Assembly (NCBI GenBank): GCA_963678305.2
Contig: CAXXVV010000017.1
Span: 186,001-250,000, forward strand
Reading direction: 5' to 3'
Origin: G963676655 sp963678305
Lineage (GTDB): Bacteria > Verrucomicrobiota > Lentisphaeria > Victivallales > Victivallaceae
DNA: 64,000 nt
The notes beneath the pieces were generated by a model, which worked only from the letters and a program-made list of their open reading frames with translations, did no database searches and had not been told where the DNA came from. Below, piece by piece: positions 61,263 to 64,000 of this stretch. Each line of letters opens with the position of its first letter. Position 1 is the stretch's first letter. Both the position numbers and the translations under genes were made by a program.

Positions 61263-62255
61263 TTAAACACTATCGCGTTTTACCAGATAAGTGGGAAGAA
61301 TAAATTCCGTTTTCCCGCCTGATTCTTCATCGATCATCTTGACGATTGCCTCCACCGCTTTACGAACAAACAAAACTTTATCAAAACCAATTGTGGTCAG
61401 AGACGGAATTGTAAACCGGCTGAAATTTGTATTATTGTAGCCGATAACCCCGACTTCCCCGGGAACCTTCACCCCGGCCACTGACAATCCTTTAAGCAAA
61501 GCATTGGCCAGAGTATCATTTTCAGTCATTATCACCTGAGGCCGATTTTCCAGCTCCTTGAAATCACAACCGAACCTGTAAACGTTATCCGGTTTATTAT
61601 GACATTCAACCATTTCCAGTTCCAACCCGTATTTCTTGAATATATCAACCATTGACCTAAGTTTGGGACGATCAAGAATATCAACATGATCCCCCAGAAA
61701 CATTATCCTGGATATTCCTTTTGACAATAAGTATTCAGCGGTTTCAATGAAGCCGCTTTCCCAGTTTTTTCCAATATGCGCAAAACCGGGAACCGGATCG
61801 GAAAAAACAACAACCGGCACTTTATGCTTCATTATATACTCGTATTGAACCAAATTTTCCGGGAATATACCGCTATCGAAATCCAGGATACCATCACAAC
61901 GCCCGCCAAGCAATAAATCAATCGCTTTGCATTTCCTGGTCCTGTCCCAATTGGTCACATAAGTCTGAATACTGTAACCGTATTTCTCCGCTTCCTCCAT
62001 CAACAGACTGGTCATTTCCCCGTAATATGGAGTATGAATTTCCCCGATAGCCATGCCTAAAACCATTGTTTTGCCAATCTTCAAAGTCCTCGCCGCGTGC
62101 GATGGACGATAACCAAGCTGTTTGGCTGCCTCCAGGATTTGCCGGCGCTTTTTCTCCGAAACTTTAGCGGTACTGCGATTACCTTTCAAGGCGGCAGAAA
62201 CCGAGGAAATAGAACTCCCGGTGTGCTTCGCTATGTCTGACATTGTTACGGCCAT
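61263..62255 (-). CDS. LacI-family transcriptional regulator of locus B
   Basis: The 330-residue protein has an HTH (TMSDIAKHTGSSISSVSAALKGNRS), a hinge (GYRPSHAARTLKIGKTMVLGMAIG) and a sugar-binding domain. It opens locus B, followed by a pseudopilin and the GH genes. The promoter carries a perfect palindromic operator over the start site, so autorepression is likely. A 114-bp gap separates it from the pseudopilin gene. Confidence 0.95.
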   Translation of the reverse strand: MAVTMSDIAKHTGSSISSVSAALKGNRSTAKVSEKKRRQILEAAKQLGYRPSHAARTLKIGKTMVLGMAIGEIHTPYYGEMTSLLMEEAEKYGYSIQTYVTNWDRTRKCKAIDLLLGGRCDGILDFDSGIFPENLVQYEYIMKHKVPVVVFSDPVPGFAHIGKNWESGFIETAEYLLSKGISRIMFLGDHVDILDRPKLRSMVDIFKKYGLELEMVECHNKPDNVYRFGCDFKELENRPQVIMTENDTLANALLKGLSVAGVKVPGEVGVIGYNNTNFSRFTIPSLTTIGFDKVLFVRKAVEAIVKMIDEESGGKTEFILPTYLVKRDSV

Positions 62256-62286
62256 TCCGCAGTCTCACTTTCTTTTTATTGAAATT

Positions 62287-62304
62287 AAATGCAACGTTGC
62301 ATTT
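62287..62304. promoter_or_regulatory. LacI-type operator of locus B
   Basis: AAATGCAACGTTGCATTT is an 18-bp perfect palindrome with a central CG, at the expected start of transcription. Confidence 0.85.
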
Positions 62305-62309
62305 TTTAT

Positions 62310-62338
62310 ATTTTACATTATCTTTCAAGGATTGTCAA
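62310..62338 (-). promoter_or_regulatory. Promoter of locus B
   Basis: TTGACA (62338-62333) and TAAAAT (62315-62310) have a 17-base spacer. The operator begins 5 bases past the -10 box. Confidence 0.85.
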
Positions 62339-62444
62339 TAGCCGAACAAATAAAAATTGAAATAATCAATGACAAGACGTAATCCCTCAGTCCTTTCCCG
62401 AGGGTAAATACACATTTTTATCACTGGAAATTGAATTTATTAGA

Positions 62445-62550
62445 AGACTTCAGGGCTGGTCATTCATTTTTGAGGGACGAGTCGGACAAGCCGCGCTGTC
62501 TGGCAGCTCGCGGGACACTCGCCGGCCAATGGGCATTCGTCCCGGTGATT
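62445..62550. repeat. Dispersed repeat, family 3, copy 2
   Basis: The first 24 bases (AGACTTCAGGGCTGGTCATT and onwards) match the reverse complement of the end of the element at 4386-4494 almost exactly. GGGACGA and TCGTCCC further in form an inverted pair about 50 bases apart. No coding frame is supported. The rest of the gap to 62646 holds nothing I can name. Confidence 0.5.
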
Positions 62551-62646
62551 ACGTTCCGAAATGTCATTATCTGTAAATGATTTGTAGATTAGCTTTGAGA
62601 AATGACTAGGACACTACAAAACTACTTGAGCAAGCGGGACCGGCGA

Positions 62647-63486
62647 TCACTTGTTTTTGGTAAAACTGCCGTATTTACCCAATATCGGAACAGCCTTCTT
62701 TCCATCGACTTGCAACTTCCAGGCTTTGCCGTCGGCAATAATTGAATTACGATCATGGATCGACGTCTTGCCGGTTGATTCAACCACCTTGAACGCACCC
62801 GATTCGTAACATTCGGCAATCGCGGTAAGCGCATTCCTCAAGGAAGGAAAAAAGCAGAAAAATCCGGGTTTGAAAAAGCTCATCACATAGGCCCCCTCTT
62901 CCGGCTTCCGGGTCAAATCGTATTGCAGAGCCAGGCTGTTATTGCTGTAGATCGACAAAAGATTACTGGTATACATATTCTCCGGCAGTTTATTTTTCTT
63001 AGCCAGAGCTTTATTTAATTCGCGGATTTTATCCAGACTGCTCATCGCGCCCTCAAGCGTTGCAAAGCGATGGTCCGACGCCACTGCCCCCATTGATGGC
63101 AGGTTACTGCCGTCGTGCCACATGTAAAGTTTATACATCGGCTCCGGCAGCGGCATTTCATATTTATCAACCAGTTTGGCAATCTGTTCTTTTGTAAGTC
63201 CCGGACGCATCAGCTTTTTCAGATCCGGAGATTTTTCGTCAATCGCCTTCTGCAACTGTTTCAAGGTGTCATCAAGCGAAACCTTGACGCTGGCGGGCAT
63301 ATTCTGCGCCTTGGGATAGACCATATTATCCGTATATGCTTTAAGTTTATCTTTAAACGCAATCCCGAAGCCAATAGCAATGACCAGGACTACCCCCAGA
63401 AATAAAGTTCCATAAAACTTGACATACGACAAAAAGCCGTCACCATAAGCACGCCTGCGGGTTTCATCCAGAATCTGTTTCAGCAT
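62647..63486 (-). CDS. Membrane-anchored SUKH (SMI1/KNR4)-like protein
   Basis: The 279-residue protein has a membrane segment at about 26-44 (YGTLFLGVVLVIAIGFGI) after a basic head. A SUKH-like domain follows: PLPEPMYKLYMWHDGSNLP matches the L-P-x-x-Y-x-x-L-x-x-W-H-D-G signature, and the end (SLRNALTAIAECYESGAFKV) fits the last helix. SUKH proteins are often immunity proteins against toxins or regulators. The membrane tether is unusual. GAGGG lies 7 bases before the ATG. No toxin gene is adjacent in this window. Confidence 0.6.
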   Translation of the reverse strand: MLKQILDETRRRAYGDGFLSYVKFYGTLFLGVVLVIAIGFGIAFKDKLKAYTDNMVYPKAQNMPASVKVSLDDTLKQLQKAIDEKSPDLKKLMRPGLTKEQIAKLVDKYEMPLPEPMYKLYMWHDGSNLPSMGAVASDHRFATLEGAMSSLDKIRELNKALAKKNKLPENMYTSNLLSIYSNNSLALQYDLTRKPEEGAYVMSFFKPGFFCFFPSLRNALTAIAECYESGAFKVVESTGKTSIHDRNSIIADGKAWKLQVDGKKAVPILGKYGSFTKNK

Positions 63487-63658
63487 AATACATCCCTCTT
63501 ACTGATTATCGCCTAAATAATGAATGAAGTAACTATAGCAGAAAAATTTGAATTTTAAACCCCGGCAAATCACAACATTCAAAAAACGCTGAAAAGTATA
63601 TAACTCCTTTTGAATAAAATTCTCATAAGTTCATGTTCAAGCGGTTACAATAGACGTT

Positions 63659-64000
63659 TTACAGGGATTTCTGCTTGACCTTAATATTCATCATATCTAA
63701 AAACAAATAATACATATCAGGAGTCATGAATTTCTTATCTGCTTTATCTTGAAGACGTTGTTTCAGTTGAGGATTTTCGCGCTGAAAATCTGGTGAAAGA
63801 TAGATAAACATAGTTAATTTCGTTTTTCCGTCAGCACTATCCGAATGGTCAGAACAATAGACAATCAATTTAGTTTCAGGGAATGATTTTAAAACAGAAA
63901 ATATTTTTTCAATACTCTGATCGTTATACAGGAGCCCCAGTTCTTTATTTGATAATGAGGAATGCTGTATTTTAAATTCTTCAGGATATCTTATTTCCCC
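63659..64000 (-). CDS. Partial gene, start beyond the window edge
   Basis: The frame is open from the stop at 63659 to the window edge, at least 113 codons. The visible part reads as a soluble or periplasmic domain with ETKLIVYCSDHSDSADGKTK and a K-rich tail (MNIKVKQKSL). No motif is recognised. It precedes the SUKH-like gene in the same direction by 172 bases. Confidence 0.6.
   Translation of the reverse strand, partial: GEIRYPEEFKIQHSSLSNKELGLLYNDQSIEKIFSVLKSFPETKLIVYCSDHSDSADGKTKLTMFIYLSPDFQRENPQLKQRLQDKADKKFMTPDMYYLFLDMMNIKVKQKSL

Overview
The window looks like a chromosomal piece of a Lentisphaerota (Victivallales-type) bacterium, an anaerobic sugar degrader. This placement is an inference from gene content, not from a marker gene. 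The signs are two pseudopilin-like proteins with the FTLIELLVVIA N-terminus, each following a LacI-type regulator; large secreted DUF4838, GH20 and GH39 proteins; four glycyl radical enzymes with one activase; and Gram-negative envelope genes (diaminopimelate, dTDP-rhamnose, a lipoprotein, an LPS-kinase-like protein). Nearly every gene has a Shine-Dalgarno site, and base composition looks even, with AT-rich gaps. I saw no rRNA, tRNA, CRISPR array, prophage or classical IS element.

Layout. 1-1000: mraZ with a small membrane protein, a textbook promoter overlapped by four MraZ boxes, and a terminator. 1000-5500: two 237-bp direct repeats carrying REP-like hairpins, two orphan genes, an AsmA-like protein, dispersed repeats and an AraC regulator. 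5495-22066: a 16.5-kb minus-strand catabolic block, in transcription order Fe-alcohol dehydrogenase, class II aldolase, PHP phosphoesterase, DeoC-type aldolase, FGGY kinase, IclR regulator, two glycyl radical enzymes, a secreted TIM-barrel-like protein, two more glycyl radical enzymes, activase. 22298-28386: lipoprotein, tmk-holB, a PHP fusion protein and a GYF/RDD membrane protein. 28704-43125: two RayT-type transposase genes bracket lysA-dapF, a nucleotide-sugar operon (glucuronokinase-like, galU, rmlA, rmlC, rmlD, without rmlB), small membrane proteins, a GNAT protein, an LPS-kinase-like protein and recQ.

43140-62255 holds two polysaccharide loci built on one plan: LacI regulator, then pseudopilin, then large exported carbohydrate-active proteins. 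Locus A encodes two DUF4838 proteins. Locus B encodes a GH20 hexosaminidase-like protein, a GH39-like protein and a 1516-residue multidomain protein, followed by a metallophosphoesterase. Both regulators have near-consensus promoters with palindromic operators over them, so both loci look self-repressing and inducible. 62647 to the end holds a membrane-anchored SUKH-like protein and a gene cut by the window edge.

The least explained parts are the four-glycyl-radical-enzyme operon, the LacI-pseudopilin-hydrolase pairing, a beta-rich module present three times in two locus B proteins, and several families of intergenic repeats.
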